Positions 7,222-16,158 of a stretch of 64,000 nt of DNA are shown piece by piece; position 1 is the first letter of the stretch; every line of letters begins with the position of its first letter. Origin of the DNA: CALBPI01 sp039821605 (lineage in GTDB: Bacteria; Pseudomonadota; Gammaproteobacteria; Steroidobacterales; Woeseiaceae); contig JBCBNV010000003.1 of NCBI GenBank assembly GCA_039821605.1, forward strand, positions 186,001 through 250,000, given 5' to 3'. A program made the translations under genes and the position numbers. The notes under the pieces are model-generated. The model worked only from the letters and a program-made list of their open reading frames with translations. It was not told the origin of the DNA and ran no database searches.

Positions 7222-9027
7222 TCAGACCGCCAGCTTGTCGAGCTTGCGCCCGCCGTAAATGAGGTTGACCACGGCACGCGTGCCGACAATGGCCGTGAAC
7301 ATCGAGGTCGCAATCCCGATTGACAGCGTCACTGCAAAGCCCTTGACGGGGCCCGTGCCGAACATGAACAGCACGAGCGCCGCTATGAAGGTTGTAATGT
7401 TGGCATCGGCAATCGAGGAGAACGCCTTCTCGTAGCCCGAGTGGATCGCGCCCTGCACGGAGTTGCCGGCATCGAGCTCCTCTCGGATACGCTCGAAGAT
7501 CAGCACATTGGCGTCGACGGCCATGCCGACCGTGAGCACGATGCCCGCGATACCCGGCAAGGTGAGCGACGCCTGCAGCAGCGACAGTGCACCCACGATG
7601 AGGACGAGGTTCGTCAGCAGCGCGAGGTCGGCGATCACACCAAACACGCGGTAGTAGAACGCCATGAAAATGACCACGGCCAGGAAGCCAATCTGAATCG
7701 CCATGAAGCCACGGTCGATATTGTCCTGACCGCGACTTGGGCCGATGGTCTGTTCACCGACTTCGTACAGCGGCGCCGCGAGCGCGCCGGCCTTGAGCAG
7801 CAGGCTCAGGTCGCGCGCCTCATCGGTGGTCAGCCCCGTGATATTGAACTGGTTCGAAAACACGCCGCGGATGGTCGCGACGTTGATCACGTCGTACTGT
7901 GGTTCCGAGTAGTACGTCACCTCGCCGTCGACGATCCGCTCCTTGCGCTCGCTCTCGATGAAGAGCACGGCCATGGGCTTATTGACGTTCTCCTGCGTGG
8001 TGTCGAGCATGCGGGCACCACCGACGGCATCGAGCCGGATGATCACCGCAGGCTGGCCTTCGCTAAAGCCCGCACTGGCGTCGACGATCTGGTCGCCGGA
8101 AGCGATCACGTCGGGCTTGAGCACGACGTCCGCCCCCAGCCTCGAGGGGAAGCCGCGCGCGCCGCCCCCAGCCCCGCCCTCTTCAACGAGTCGGAATTCG
8201 AGCGTTGCGGTCGCGCTCAGGATGCGCTTGGCTTCCTGCGGATCCTGCACGCCCGGCAACTGAACGACGATACGATTAACGCCCTGGCGCTGAATCACAG
8301 GCTCGGCAACGCCCAGCGCGTCCACGCGATTGCGCATGGTCGTGATGTTCTGCTCCACGGCAAAGGTCTGGCGCTCGCGCACCTGCAGCTCGGTCATACG
8401 CACGCGGAACGAACGGTCGCTGCGACCGTCGAGAATCTGCAGGCCCGGATCGATGCGTGACACGATGCGCCGCGCCGCGTCCGCGTCCTCGGTACTGCGC
8501 AACTCGACGGTAATCGTGTCGCCCGTGCGCGTGACGCGCCGGCGAATGTCCTGGTCGCTGAGGCCAATCTTGAATTCAGTAACGTAGACGTCGAGCCGCT
8601 TCTCGATGGCGGCCTCGAGGTCGACCTCGAACAGAAGGTAGACGCCGCCGCGCAGGTCTAGGCCCAGGCTCATCGGCGCAAGCCCCATGCCCATGAGCCA
8701 GTCGGGCTGCATCGGCGCCAGCGTGCGCGCGACACGCACGTCATCGCCGCCCAAGGCATCGAGCAGTTCATAGGCCGCGCTCTGGGTGTCGATGTCCGGG
8801 AACGCGAGGAACACCTTGTCGTCGCGCACGAAGTCGCGCTCGATGCTCAGGCCTTCGGCGGCGAGGCGCTCTCGGAACTGGTTCAGTGTCGACTCGCTGA
8901 GCGCGCCTGACGTCGCGCCAATCTGAATCGCGGGCGCCGTGCCATAGAAGTTCGGCAACGCCGTCAGCACGCCGAATACGACGACGCCCAGTACCAGCAG
9001 GTACTTCCAGAGGGGGAATTGGTTCAT
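7222..9027 (-). CDS. secD: Protein translocase subunit SecD
   Basis: The 601-residue partner of SecF has an N-terminal helix, the large periplasmic region beginning at the DLRGGVYLLFEVD motif, and a C-terminal six-helix block with GMAVDANVLIFERIREEL. The length fits gammaproteobacterial SecD. It lies 22 bases after yajC and is followed at once by secF. Confidence 0.97.
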   Translation of the reverse strand: MNQFPLWKYLLVLGVVVFGVLTALPNFYGTAPAIQIGATSGALSESTLNQFRERLAAEGLSIERDFVRDDKVFLAFPDIDTQSAAYELLDALGGDDVRVARTLAPMQPDWLMGMGLAPMSLGLDLRGGVYLLFEVDLEAAIEKRLDVYVTEFKIGLSDQDIRRRVTRTGDTITVELRSTEDADAARRIVSRIDPGLQILDGRSDRSFRVRMTELQVRERQTFAVEQNITTMRNRVDALGVAEPVIQRQGVNRIVVQLPGVQDPQEAKRILSATATLEFRLVEEGGAGGGARGFPSRLGADVVLKPDVIASGDQIVDASAGFSEGQPAVIIRLDAVGGARMLDTTQENVNKPMAVLFIESERKERIVDGEVTYYSEPQYDVINVATIRGVFSNQFNITGLTTDEARDLSLLLKAGALAAPLYEVGEQTIGPSRGQDNIDRGFMAIQIGFLAVVIFMAFYYRVFGVIADLALLTNLVLIVGALSLLQASLTLPGIAGIVLTVGMAVDANVLIFERIREELDAGNSVQGAIHSGYEKAFSSIADANITTFIAALVLFMFGTGPVKGFAVTLSIGIATSMFTAIVGTRAVVNLIYGGRKLDKLAV

Positions 9028-9049
9028 GGCCTAGTCCGGTCGATGAGGC

Positions 9050-9379
9050 TCAGGCGGCGTCGAAGGTGCCCTTGGGCAGCACGGCCGTCACCGTTTGGCG
9101 CTGCACCTTAAGCTGGACGTTGTCGGCAAAGTCGACCGTCAGGAATTGTTCGCTGGTCTCGCGGACAATGCCGATCAGGCCGCCCGAGGTCAGGACCTCG
9201 TCGCCGGGCTGGATGTTCGAGACGAGCTCGCGGTGCTGCTTCTGGCGCTTCTGCTGCGGACGGATGAGCAGAAACCAGAACGCGACAAACAGGATGATCA
9301 TGGGCAGGAAGAAGCCCAGCGGGCTTTGCTGCGACTGGGCCGCCCCCTGCGCCCAGGCGTCACTGATCAGGAATTCCAT
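9050..9379 (-). CDS. yajC: Sec translocon accessory protein YajC
   Basis: Small single-pass membrane protein of the SecDF-YajC complex. The 109 residues contain one membrane segment (FFLPMIILFVAFWFLLIRP), then the typical basic stretch QQKRQKQHRE and a beta-rich domain (GDEVLTSGGLIGIV). It lies 103 bases after tgt in the conserved order. Confidence 0.95.
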   Translation of the reverse strand: MEFLISDAWAQGAAQSQQSPLGFFLPMIILFVAFWFLLIRPQQKRQKQHRELVSNIQPGDEVLTSGGLIGIVRETSEQFLTVDFADNVQLKVQRQTVTAVLPKGTFDAA

Positions 9380-9482
9380 CTTGCACCTTTGCTGTGTCCG
9401 CCCGCGGAATATCGGGCTGTTCGGATCGATCTCGGGGCGCGCGCGGCCAAATCAAGCACCGCACCCCGCTTGCGGGCGCGAA

Positions 9483-10619
9483 TTATGCCACAGACTCCCG
9501 GCCACACTCGTCGGAAGCGAGGAAATCTGCGGCGAACTGCGTGAAGCGGCCCGCCTCGAGCGCCGTGCGCACCCGCAACATGAGCTGTTCGTAGTAATGC
9601 ACGTTGTGCAGCGACATGAGCTCGTGGCCCAGCAACTCGTTGCAGGTGTAGAGGTGGCGCAGGTAGGCCCGGGAGTAGTTCTGGCAGGTGTAGCATGAGC
9701 ACGCGGGGTCGAGCGGGCCCGTGTCATTGCGGTGTTTGGCGTTCTTGATCTTGACCGTACCCTGGCTCGTGAACAGGTAGCCATTGCGACCGTGTCGCGT
9801 CGGCATGACGCAGTCGAACATGTCGACACCACGGGCCACGGCCGTGACGATATCGGCCGGCGTCCCCACGCCCATGAGATAGCGCGGCGCAGACTCGGGC
9901 AGCTGCCCGGCCAGGCCATCGAGCACAGCCACCCGTTCGGCCTCGCTCTCGCCGACGGACAGCCCACCGATCGCATAGCCATCGAAGCCAATGGCCTCGA
10001 GCCCCGCCAGCGACTCGCTTCTCAAGTCGTCGTACATGCCGCCCTGGATGATCCCGAACAGCGCATCGCCATGCTCGGGTTCGTCAGCCTTGAGCGCGTT
10101 GAAGGCGTCGCGGCTGCGCTGCGCCCAGCGCAACGAAAGCTGCATCGAGCGCTCCGCCGCTTCGGCCGTGGCCGGGTGCGGCGTACATTCGTCGAACACC
10201 ATCGTGACGTCGGCGCCCAGCTCGTGCTGCACGGCCATCGATCGCTCAGGCGTCAGCAAGATTCGATCGCCATTTACAGGCGATGCAAACGTCACGCCCT
10301 CTTCGCTGACCTTGCGCAGCTCCGCGAGGCTGAATACCTGGAAGCCGCCCGAGTCCGTAAGGATCGGGCCCTGCCAGTTCATGAAATCGTGCAGGCTGCC
10401 GTGCGCACGAATGACCTCGGTCCCGGGACGCAGCATGAGGTGGAACGTGTTGCCCAACAGCACCTGCGCACCCGTGCCCGCGACCTCCTCTGGGCGGAGC
10501 GCCTTGACCGTACCGTAGGTGCCCACGGGCATGAATGCGGGCGTGTCGACCAGGCCACGTGCAAATTCAAGCTGGCCTCGCCGGGCGAATCCCTCGCGGG
10601 CTGAAACCGAGAATTTCAT
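9483..10619 (-). CDS. tgt: Queuine/preQ1 tRNA-guanine transglycosylase
   Basis: Exchanges guanine 34 for preQ1 in GUN-anticodon tRNAs. Family motifs are LTDSGGFQVFSL (catalytic Asp region), GGLSVGE and DCVMPTRHGRNG. The zinc site is near the C-terminus (CSCYTCQNY plus a His). The length of 378 residues is normal. Its ATG overlaps the queA stop by four bases, coupling the two queuosine genes. Confidence 0.97.
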   Translation of the reverse strand: MKFSVSAREGFARRGQLEFARGLVDTPAFMPVGTYGTVKALRPEEVAGTGAQVLLGNTFHLMLRPGTEVIRAHGSLHDFMNWQGPILTDSGGFQVFSLAELRKVSEEGVTFASPVNGDRILLTPERSMAVQHELGADVTMVFDECTPHPATAEAAERSMQLSLRWAQRSRDAFNALKADEPEHGDALFGIIQGGMYDDLRSESLAGLEAIGFDGYAIGGLSVGESEAERVAVLDGLAGQLPESAPRYLMGVGTPADIVTAVARGVDMFDCVMPTRHGRNGYLFTSQGTVKIKNAKHRNDTGPLDPACSCYTCQNYSRAYLRHLYTCNELLGHELMSLHNVHYYEQLMLRVRTALEAGRFTQFAADFLASDECGRESVA

Positions 10620-11659
10620 GCGGCGGCCTCCGGCGGCCAGATCAACATGGCGTCACCGTAGCTGAAAAAACGGTATTGCTCGCGCACTGCGTGCGCGTAT
10701 GCCGCCAGGATCCGGTCGCGCCCGGCGAGTGCGGCCACGAGCATCATGAGCGACGACTTCGGCAAGTGGAAATTCGTAATCAGCCCGTCCACGGCGCGAA
10801 AACGATAACCGGGGCGGATGAACAAGCGCGTGTCGCCTGTGAACGGCACAAGCGCGCCACTCGCGGACGCAGTCTCCAGCGCCCGCAGGCTCGTGGTGCC
10901 CACGGCGACAACACGACCCCCGCGTTCGCGGGTTGCCGCCACGGCGTCGCAGACGGCATCGCTGACCTCGAGCCATTCGGCGTGCAACTCGCCGCTGCCG
11001 AGTGCCGCGTCGTCGAGTGGCTGGAACGTGCCCGCCGCCACGTGCAGCGTCACGAAGGCCCGCTGCACACCCCGCGCCGCCAGCGCGGCAAACAAGGCGT
11101 CTTCGAAATGCAGGCCCGCCGTCGGCGCGGCGACCGCGCCAGGGTGTCGGGCGTACACGGTCTGGTAGCGCTCTCGATCGGCTGCCGTGTCCGCGCGATC
11201 GATGTAGGGTGGCAATGGCATGTGCCCGCAGCGATCGAGCACCTGCGCGATGTCCTCATCAAAGCTCAGTGAGAAGAATCGGCCGTCGCGACCGTCAACG
11301 GACGCACGCGCGCGCACCGTGCCGGACACGTCGGTAATCTCGATCACGCCGCCCACTTTGGGCGACTTGCTGGCCCGGACCTGCGCCCAGGCGTGCCGCG
11401 CACCGTCCACGCGCTCGATGAGCAGTTCGGCCTTTCCGCCACTCGCCTTGCGGCCGAACAGCCGCGCCGCAATGACGCGCGTGTCATTGAGCACGAGCAG
11501 GTCGCCGGGCGCCAACATCCGCGGAAGATCGGAGAAATGATGGTCTGCTCGCGTGCCATCGGCGGCCAGGTGCAGCAGTCGGCTGGCCGTGCGCGTGGCC
11601 GCGGGCTGCCTGGCGATGAGCGCGTCGGGCAGCGTGAAATCAAAGTCGTCGGGGTGCAT
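10616..11659 (-). CDS. queA: S-adenosylmethionine:tRNA ribosyltransferase-isomerase QueA
   Basis: Acts after Tgt in queuosine synthesis, transferring and isomerising the ribosyl part of AdoMet onto preQ1-tRNA. Family features include FDFTLPDALIARQPA at the N-terminus, LLVLNDTRVIAARL, and APTAGLHFED. I chose the ATG at 11659 (347 residues), which gives the family N-terminus MHPDDFDF; a 16-residue extension is possible but unsupported. It ends in an ATGA overlap with tgt. Confidence 0.96.
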   Translation of the reverse strand: MHPDDFDFTLPDALIARQPAATRTASRLLHLAADGTRADHHFSDLPRMLAPGDLLVLNDTRVIAARLFGRKASGGKAELLIERVDGARHAWAQVRASKSPKVGGVIEITDVSGTVRARASVDGRDGRFFSLSFDEDIAQVLDRCGHMPLPPYIDRADTAADRERYQTVYARHPGAVAAPTAGLHFEDALFAALAARGVQRAFVTLHVAAGTFQPLDDAALGSGELHAEWLEVSDAVCDAVAATRERGGRVVAVGTTSLRALETASASGALVPFTGDTRLFIRPGYRFRAVDGLITNFHLPKSSLMMLVAALAGRDRILAAYAHAVREQYRFFSYGDAMLIWPPEAAA

Positions 11660-11708
11660 CGGCGCACAGGGTAGCAGAGCCCGTCGCGGCGACAGATTCC
11701 ACACCACG

Positions 11709-11741
11709 AAAAAGCGCCACGCCCCGATCGGAGCGTGGCGC
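11709..11741 (-). terminator. Intrinsic terminator of the sigma/anti-sigma/PDZ operon
   Basis: On the minus strand a 9-bp stem GCGCCACGC/GCGTGGCGC with a ten-base loop is followed by five T residues. It lies just after the PDZ gene stop and before queA, so it separates the two minus-strand units. It is the clearest intrinsic terminator that I found in the window. Confidence 0.85.
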
Positions 11742-11760
11742 CCTGGCGTGGTCGCCGGAA

Positions 11761-12831
11761 TCAGTTGGCGCTGCGCGGCGCCTCGTGAATCTGGTCGTCG
11801 TCCTTAAGGTCCCAGAACAGGCGATTGTTGCCGCCGACGCGCTCCGGCACCTCGATCTCGATCGTGCGGCGACGTCCGTCGCGAACGATCTCGACTTCAA
11901 GCGCCTCACCTTCGTCATAGCTGCGCAAGATCCGCATCGCGTGACTGATATCGGTGGGTTTGCGGCCACCGATTTCTCGGATCACATCACCGTCCTCGAA
12001 ACCCAGGTCCTCGGACTCGGGCGCGCGTACGACGAGCAAGCCCTCGTCAGCCTTGAAGTACTTGCCAAGCCGCGGCGTCAGCTCAACGAGCTCCATGCTC
12101 GACCAGGGCGAGTCACTGGCCAGGAACAGGAAGCGCTGGGAATCGCCAGGAGTGCGTTCGCCGATCAAGCGGGCGCGTTCAACCATTTCGAGCGCGCGCA
12201 CGTTCTCGGCGTTGGCGCGTTCCATGACCCGGAAGTCGAAGTCCTGCTGGCCTGTCGAGAATGCAAACACGTTCGGGGCAAACGCGGCGTCGGTCAGCGT
12301 CACGTCGACACTCTGCGCCTTGCCATCACGCTCGAAACGCAGCGGGAATGAATCGCCCGCCTCCGCCTCACGCAGCTGCTCACCGATGAGCTCGACCGCT
12401 TCGACGGCGCTGTTGTCGCGCAGGTCGTCGCCGCCGAAGCCCGTGAGCACATCACCCGCCTTGAGGCCGGCCTCGGCCGCCGCACTACCCGGCGAAACCC
12501 CGAGAATCTTGACGCCACTGCGCTCCCGCTTGCCCGAGGCATCCGTGGTCTCCTCGGTTGCCAGAGACAGGCCCAGTTTCGGGCGTGCATGTGCAGACAC
12601 CAGCCGCTCCGTGATGATCACGGATTCCGGCGACATCTCGCGCGACAAACGGGCCACTTCCTGTGCCGCGGCCTGCAGACGCCGTTCGGCCTCCTTGAGG
12701 CGCGCCTCGCGTTCCGCAAGCGGTGCCAGTGGCGCTTCGGGCGGCTCGGGCGCCGTCTGCTGGGCCAGCAGCGGCCCGGCCAGACACAGCGCGAGCGCCG
12801 TCGTCAGCAGATATCGATTCTTGCCAGTCAT
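11761..12831 (-). CDS. Exported protein with two PDZ domains
   Basis: The 356-residue product begins with a signal peptide (LLTTALALCLAGPLLAQQ), then a Glu/Arg-rich helical stretch at about 35-65. Two PDZ-like domains follow: about 85-175 (LGLSL, then GVSPGSAAAEAGLKAGD) and about 255-345 (GLLVVRAP, then DLGFEDGDVIREIGG). There is no protease domain and no Ser/His/Asp triad, unlike DegS or DegP. I start at ATG 12831 because the signal peptide begins there. It is the last gene after an ECF sigma factor and its membrane partner, which suggests a periplasmic sensing role; that is inference. Confidence 0.75.
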   Translation of the reverse strand: MTGKNRYLLTTALALCLAGPLLAQQTAPEPPEAPLAPLAEREARLKEAERRLQAAAQEVARLSREMSPESVIITERLVSAHARPKLGLSLATEETTDASGKRERSGVKILGVSPGSAAAEAGLKAGDVLTGFGGDDLRDNSAVEAVELIGEQLREAEAGDSFPLRFERDGKAQSVDVTLTDAAFAPNVFAFSTGQQDFDFRVMERANAENVRALEMVERARLIGERTPGDSQRFLFLASDSPWSSMELVELTPRLGKYFKADEGLLVVRAPESEDLGFEDGDVIREIGGRKPTDISHAMRILRSYDEGEALEVEIVRDGRRRTIEIEVPERVGGNNRLFWDLKDDDQIHEAPRSAN

Positions 12832-12886
12832 CGTTTCAACTCCATGCAGATGTGTGTTCTGGTCGAGCACGGCGCGCCTTACACCG

Positions 12887-13459
12887 TCACAGCGCCACGA
12901 CCGTGGCCGGTTGCGCGTGCAGCGATACCAGCGTGCTCATGAGTCCGACTCGCTCGCGCCAGAGCGCCGTGCGGCCCGTCTCGTCGACCGTTGCGCCGGA
13001 GCCGCTGAGCTGCGCATCAATCAGCGCCACGCGGTCCTCGAGGGCCGTAATCGTGCTGGCCGTGCCGACACGCTGAACCCGGCCACGCTGCGGCACCGTG
13101 TCGAGCACGGACTCGAGATAGGCCGAGCGCGCCATGAGCGAATCGATGCTCGGCCCCGTGTTTGTGACGGTGCTGGCTTCCGCCGGGATCTCGATGGCCG
13201 CCACGGGCTCGGCTACGGGATCTGTTTGCGGACCCAGCTTCGGCCAGACGATCCACACGGCAAGCAACACGCTCGCCGCCAGTGCAAAGCGCGCGGCCGA
13301 ATGGGTTCGCGGCGGGCGTCGATCATCGGCCGCGGCGTCATCGATGAGCGCGTCGAGACGTGCCGTTAGCGCGCGCGATGGGGTGAGTTGCGGCAACTCG
13401 CGCAGGACATCGCGCACGGCATCGCGCTCGTACCCGGAACGCGTCCTGTCATGGTTCAT
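12887..13459 (-). CDS. Putative membrane anti-sigma factor
   Basis: A 190-residue protein with a cytoplasmic N-terminus of about 55 residues, one membrane helix (FALAASVLLAVWIVW, about 58-72) and a periplasmic part of about 115 residues. I do not recognise a zinc-binding anti-sigma motif. The assignment rests on topology and on the ATGA overlap with the upstream ECF sigma gene, a typical sigma/anti-sigma arrangement. The PDZ gene follows after 55 bases. A simple membrane-anchored partner cannot be excluded. Confidence 0.6.
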   Translation of the reverse strand: MNHDRTRSGYERDAVRDVLRELPQLTPSRALTARLDALIDDAAADDRRPPRTHSAARFALAASVLLAVWIVWPKLGPQTDPVAEPVAAIEIPAEASTVTNTGPSIDSLMARSAYLESVLDTVPQRGRVQRVGTASTITALEDRVALIDAQLSGSGATVDETGRTALWRERVGLMSTLVSLHAQPATVVAL

Positions 13460-14040
13460 GCGATACACCTCGTATCAAGTGTTGCCGCGGGCGCCGGGGT
13501 TGCCGCGGCCGTGTCGAGCCAGCGCCGCAGTTCGGCGCGCGCCCGGGACAGGCAGCTCTTCGAATAGCTCTCTGTCTTGCCGGTCAGATCGGCAATTTCC
13601 CGATGCGTGTAGCCTTCGACGTCGTAGAGCCAGACCACAACGCGATGCGCTTCGTTCAGCCGACTCAAGGCGTCACCGAGATCGCGCGAAAGGCCCAGCT
13701 GTTCTGTGGCGTCGCCCGTGGGCTCGTGTGATTCATCGAGCGTCGTGGCACGGCGCTGCCACGCCGAGCGAAAAAACATCATGCAGCGCGATACGGCGAT
13801 CGTGCGGACCCAGGTGGCCAGCGACGCGTCGCCGCGAAACTCGGACAGGTGGCGCAAGACCTCCACAAAAGTTTCCTGGGTCAGGTCTTCGGCTGTGGCC
13901 TGCGATTGGCACAGGCGGTAGCACAGCGTGTACACGGGCGTGGCCAGCTGGCGACAGACGAGGTCCAATGCGCGCCGGTCACCGCGCTGCGCACGGGTGA
14001 CGATGGCGGTGTCGAAATTTAGACCAGCAAACCCACTCAT
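13456..14040 (-). CDS. ECF-family RNA polymerase sigma factor
   Basis: This 194-residue protein has sigma region 2 at about 25-95 (CYRLCQSQATAEDLTQETF, then FRGDASLATWVRTIAVSRC) and region 4 at about 120-175 (LNEAHRVVVWLYDVEGYTHREI, ending in an SKSCLSRAR recognition helix). There is no region 1 or 3, as usual for ECF factors. It is the first gene of the three-gene unit ended by the terminator at 11709-11741. Target promoters are unknown, and I could not identify a convincing autoregulated promoter upstream. Confidence 0.88.
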   Translation of the reverse strand: MSGFAGLNFDTAIVTRAQRGDRRALDLVCRQLATPVYTLCYRLCQSQATAEDLTQETFVEVLRHLSEFRGDASLATWVRTIAVSRCMMFFRSAWQRRATTLDESHEPTGDATEQLGLSRDLGDALSRLNEAHRVVVWLYDVEGYTHREIADLTGKTESYSKSCLSRARAELRRWLDTAAATPAPAATLDTRCIA

Positions 14041-14136
14041 GCTCGTTTAGATGCCTTAAGGCGCCAAAGGGTCGCAGACTGACACAAAAAAAGTTGCGCC
14101 GAACGCCCCGAAGCGGCACCTCCCGGGCGTTTGGGC

Positions 14137-14142
14137 TACAAT
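14137..14142 (+). promoter_or_regulatory. -10 element (TACAAT) of the tRNA-Leu gene
   Basis: TACAAT lies 18 bases upstream of the mature tRNA and is followed by the GC-rich stretch CGCCGGGC. Such a GC-rich discriminator is typical of stringently controlled stable-RNA promoters. No good -35 hexamer is visible. Confidence 0.5.
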
Positions 14143-14160
14143 CGCCGGGCTGTCGCGTAC

Positions 14161-14247
14161 GCCAGAGTGGTGGAATTGGTAGACACGAGGGATTCAAAAT
14201 CCCTTGCCAGCAATGGCGTGTCGGTTCGAGTCCGACCTCTGGTACCA
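14161..14247 (+). tRNA. tRNA-Leu (anticodon CAA)
   Basis: An 87-base class II tRNA with an encoded CCA end. The acceptor stem GCCAGAG pairs with CTCTGGT (one G-U). The anticodon stem AGGGA/TCCCT encloses the loop TTCAAAA, giving anticodon CAA, which reads UUG. The D-arm (TGGAATTGGTAGACA), a long variable arm and the GGTTCGAGTCC T-arm are all present. It is followed after 52 bases by the Nudix gene in the same direction. Confidence 0.97.
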
Positions 14248-14299
14248 GCAGCACACACAGACGCCCCCCGTGCCCTGGCCGGGCTCGCACCGGATCCGC

Positions 14300-14848
14300 A
14301 TGAAACTCCCGATGAATTACTGCTCCAACTGTGGCCACGCAGTGGGCCGCGCCGTGCCTGAGGGCGACACCCACGAACGCTGGGTATGCCCCAATTGCAG
14401 CATGATCCACTACCAGAATCCCAAGGTCGTCGTGGGCTGTGTGCCCGAGCGCGACGGCCAGATCCTGCTGTGCAAGCGTGCCATCGAGCCGCGCCACGGC
14501 TACTGGACGGTGCCGGCGGGCTTCATGGAGCTCGAGGAGACCATGGCCGAGGGTGCGGCCCGCGAGACCATGGAAGAAGCCTGTGCCGAAGTCGAGATCG
14601 GACACCTGTTCGCGGCCGTCGATGTACCCCAGGCCGGCCAGGTCCACGTGTTCTACACCGCGAAGCTCGTTTCGGACTTCGCGCCGGGGCCCGAGTCGCT
14701 TGAGACGGCGATGTACGCGCCCGACGACATACCCTGGGAGGAGATCGCCTTCCCCAGTGGCCGCTTCGCTTTGCAAAAGTGGATAGAGGACGGCGGCCAG
14801 AACAACGGCGTTCACGCCTACACGGCACGACGCCGGCTCATCGGGTGA
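14300..14848 (+). CDS. Nudix hydrolase with zinc ribbon
   Basis: This 182-residue protein starts with a four-Cys zinc ribbon (YCSNCGHAV, then WVCPNCSMIHY) and the segment YQNPKVVVGCV, a layout shared with NudC-like pyrophosphatases. A complete Nudix box runs from about residue 73 (GFMELEETM) to RETMEEACA. The substrate is unknown; a nucleoside-diphosphate derivative such as NADH or ADP-ribose is likely from the family. I chose ATG 14300; a second ATG at 14312 directly before YCSNCG is also plausible. The longer frame would run into the tRNA. Confidence 0.85.
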   Translation: MKLPMNYCSNCGHAVGRAVPEGDTHERWVCPNCSMIHYQNPKVVVGCVPERDGQILLCKRAIEPRHGYWTVPAGFMELEETMAEGAARETMEEACAEVEIGHLFAAVDVPQAGQVHVFYTAKLVSDFAPGPESLETAMYAPDDIPWEEIAFPSGRFALQKWIEDGGQNNGVHAYTARRRLIG

Positions 14849-14906
14849 ATTCAGCGCCGAGGCACGCTAAGCTCCGCGCTCAGACCCGACAGAGGACCGA
14901 CCGACA

Positions 14907-15230
14907 ATGACTTTCGTGGTGACCGAATCCTGCATCAAATGCAAGTACACCGACTGTGTCGAGGTGTGCCCCGTCGATTGCTTCCACGAAGGTCCTAACT
15001 TCCTCGTCATAGACCCCGACGAGTGCATTGACTGCACACTCTGCGAACCGGAGTGCCCCGTCGAGGCGATCTACTCCGAAGACGAGATCCCGGCCGGCCA
15101 GGAGCACTTTCTGGAAATCAACGCGGAGCTCTCCGCGCAGTGGCCTGTGATCACCGAGGCCAAAGAACCGCCAGCGGATGCCGACGACTGGAAAGACGTC
15201 GAAGACAAGGAACAGCACCTGGAGCGGTGA
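14907..15230 (+). CDS. fdxA: 7Fe ferredoxin FdxA
   Basis: This 107-residue ferredoxin has two cluster motifs: ESCIKCKYTDCVEVCPVDCF near the N-terminus and ECIDCTLCEPECPVEAIY near residues 39-56. The spacing fits one 3Fe-4S and one 4Fe-4S cluster. The acidic C-terminal extension is typical of the FdxA family, which carries electrons in the cytoplasm. AGAGGA lies upstream of the ATG. It is convergent with dsbC across a GC hairpin. Confidence 0.93.
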   Translation: MTFVVTESCIKCKYTDCVEVCPVDCFHEGPNFLVIDPDECIDCTLCEPECPVEAIYSEDEIPAGQEHFLEINAELSAQWPVITEAKEPPADADDWKDVEDKEQHLER

Positions 15231-15234
15231 CCTT

Positions 15235-15253
15235 GCGCCGCGACCCGCGGCGC
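15235..15253. terminator. GC hairpin between convergent fdxA and dsbC
   Basis: A perfect 8-bp stem GCGCCGCG/CGCGGCGC with the three-base loop ACC lies just after the fdxA stop. There is no U-tract on either strand. It may halt or protect both converging transcripts. Confidence 0.4.
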
Positions 15254-15266
15254 GCCGCCTCAAGTA

Positions 15267-16010
15267 CTAGCGCGTACTCACCGTGGGTGTATTGGCGAGC
15301 AGTGCAGCCAGATCCTCGGCAGGCTTGTAGCCAGGAATGAACTGACCCGTATCCGTGACAATGGACGGGGTGCCCCCGACGCCCAATCTTAGTCCCGTCT
15401 CGAAGTGGCGCATCACGACTGAGGTGTCGCAACCCTTCGGCTTCGCCGGCAAACTCTCGTCATTCTTGGCGCGCGTCAGCGCGTCATTACGGTCTTCGGC
15501 ACACCATACCTGCTCGGCCTTGAGCCAGTTTTCGGAGCCCGGCCCGCCACGCGGCCAGAGCAGGTAACGCACAGCGATACCCAGATCGTTGTAGGCCTGG
15601 ATGTCTTTGTGAAGCTCGCGACACCAGCCGCAGTCGACGTCCGTGAATACCGTGACCGTGTGCTTGGGGTTCTTCGGTGCAAAGGTCACGCCGAGCCCAT
15701 CGTCGAACTCCGCCAGCAGGTCGACACGGCCCGCCGCCGCGGCGTCCTGGGTCAGGTTGCGGTCGGACTCGAGATCGATGAGATCGCCGCGAACGAGAAA
15801 GCGGCCGTCCTCGGTCAGGTAGGCCACCATCGGGCCCTGTCTCACCTGGACAATGCCTGGCAACGGCGTCTTGTAGATGTCTTGCGCTTCCAGATTCGGG
15901 AACTTGCTCGCCAGAGACTCCCGGACGGCGTCGAATGCGTCGTCAGCCGCAGCGTTGGCCGCCGTGGCGCTCAGGAGAATCAGCAATACGGTGCGGAACA
16001 GGGTCGACAT
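15267..16010 (-). CDS. dsbC: Thiol:disulfide interchange protein DsbC
   Basis: Periplasmic disulfide isomerase. The 247-residue protein begins with a signal peptide (TVLLILLSATAANA), then the N-terminal dimerisation domain, then a thioredoxin domain with the CGWC active site at 127-130 and the cis-Pro loop GGTPSIV. A second Cys pair (WCAED and GCD) matches the family's structural disulfide. The ATG at 16010 starts the signal peptide; a 43-residue extension is rejected. It follows xerD, an order conserved with E. coli. Confidence 0.93.
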   Translation of the reverse strand: MSTLFRTVLLILLSATAANAAADDAFDAVRESLASKFPNLEAQDIYKTPLPGIVQVRQGPMVAYLTEDGRFLVRGDLIDLESDRNLTQDAAAAGRVDLLAEFDDGLGVTFAPKNPKHTVTVFTDVDCGWCRELHKDIQAYNDLGIAVRYLLWPRGGPGSENWLKAEQVWCAEDRNDALTRAKNDESLPAKPKGCDTSVVMRHFETGLRLGVGGTPSIVTDTGQFIPGYKPAEDLAALLANTPTVSTR

Positions 16011-16158
16011 GGCGAAGTCTCGAATTAGGTCTACGCGGCGGGAAGCCCTAGCCGCGCCGCGCGGATGGTCCCACGCGAGCTCGTCACCCGCAAGCAAGGG
16101 CCGTAGGTGTAGACCACGTCCGCCAGCGATTTGTTTCACTGCCGGCGCCTGGCGCCCG

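Noticed and set aside
14041..14100. Autoregulated ECF promoter (AACTT-type -35) upstream of the sigma gene
   Set aside because: An AACTT followed by a T-run is present, but no -10 at a sensible spacing was convincing.
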